This document shows, piece after piece, positions 6,216 to 6,320 of a stretch of 6,320 nt of DNA. The position numbers and the translations under genes were made by a program. Below the pieces are notes generated by a model that worked only from the letters and a program-made list of their open reading frames with translations, had not been told where the DNA came from and searched no databases. Every line of letters starts with the position of its first letter. Position 1 is the first letter of the stretch. The DNA comes from Alistipes sp. (GTDB lineage: Bacteria; Bacteroidota; Bacteroidia; Bacteroidales; Rikenellaceae). The DNA lies in NCBI GenBank assembly GCA_019422485.1, contig JAHZDG010000025.1, positions 15,827 through 22,146 of the forward strand, in the 5' to 3' direction.

Positions 6216-6320
6216 ATGGATGATACTGCGCGAATGATCGCCTTGTTGCGGCGGCTTAAGGTCGAGATGAACGGAGCCGTGGTCGAGGCGATGCAACAAC
6301 GAGGCATCGAATACCCCCTG
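6216..6320 (+). CDS. Start of a gene resembling AlkD-like/HEAT-repeat DNA alkylation repair proteins (3' end outside window)
   Basis: An open frame starts at ATG 6216, 8 bases after the DUF4831 stop, and continues without a stop to the window end (35 codons). It was found by translating the end of the window directly. The peptide has two parts: an N-terminal helix (ARMIALLRRLKVEMNGAVVE) and AMQQRGIEYPL. The pattern L-R-L-K-MNG-V-MQ-RGI-Y-L resembles the beginning of Bacteroidota proteins annotated as DNA alkylation repair or HEAT-like repeat proteins, which are helical solenoids related to AlkD glycosylases. Too little is visible to check any catalytic residue, so function is tentative. An alternative start at Met7 (6234) is possible, but the first ATG has the better spacing for translation coupled to the upstream gene. 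Co-transcription with the DUF4831 gene is likely from the short gap. Confidence 0.6.
   Translation, partial: MDDTARMIALLRRLKVEMNGAVVEAMQQRGIEYPL

Overview
The window looks like a core-genome segment from a member of the Bacteroidota, most likely the order Bacteroidales. Three things point there. The families present include a PiT phosphate transporter with a PhoU-like tail, FKBP-type lipoproteins, a DUF6359-like domain and a DUF4831-like protein. Candidate promoter elements fit the Bacteroidota TAnnTTTG pattern. Start codons lack a clear Shine-Dalgarno sequence. Moderate GC content would suit an Alistipes-like or related family, but that is only a guess. I see no RNA gene, mobile element, CRISPR array or sign of recent transfer. 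Every gene is on the + strand.

Layout. (1) Positions 1-1947 hold the 3' part of a PiT-family phosphate transporter gene whose start lies outside the window. It ends at a clear intrinsic terminator (1967-2004). (2) After an AT-rich 210-base gap with a candidate promoter come two lipoprotein genes, 2158-2703 and 2710-4173, only 6 bases apart. The first has one FKBP-type peptidyl-prolyl isomerase unit. The second has two FKBP-like units followed by what I read as a DUF6359 OB-fold-like domain. They probably form one transcript of related envelope proteins. (3) A perfect 13-bp GC-rich hairpin (4188-4216) separates them from trmN6 (4234-5031), a tRNA1(Val) A37 N6-methyltransferase with an unusual insertion. 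(4) A 135-base gap with a good TAnnTTTG promoter and a leader hairpin precedes a secreted DUF4831-family protein (5167-6207). Eight bases later a gene resembling the AlkD-like/HEAT-repeat DNA alkylation repair family begins and runs off the window.

How the genes relate. Only the FKBP pair forms a convincing functional unit: two paralogous, probably outer-membrane-anchored proteins acting in the periplasm or on the surface. The other genes look like independent housekeeping units that happen to be neighbours. The most unusual item is the second lipoprotein, because of its FKBP-FKBP-DUF6359 arrangement. No obviously new multi-gene system is visible.
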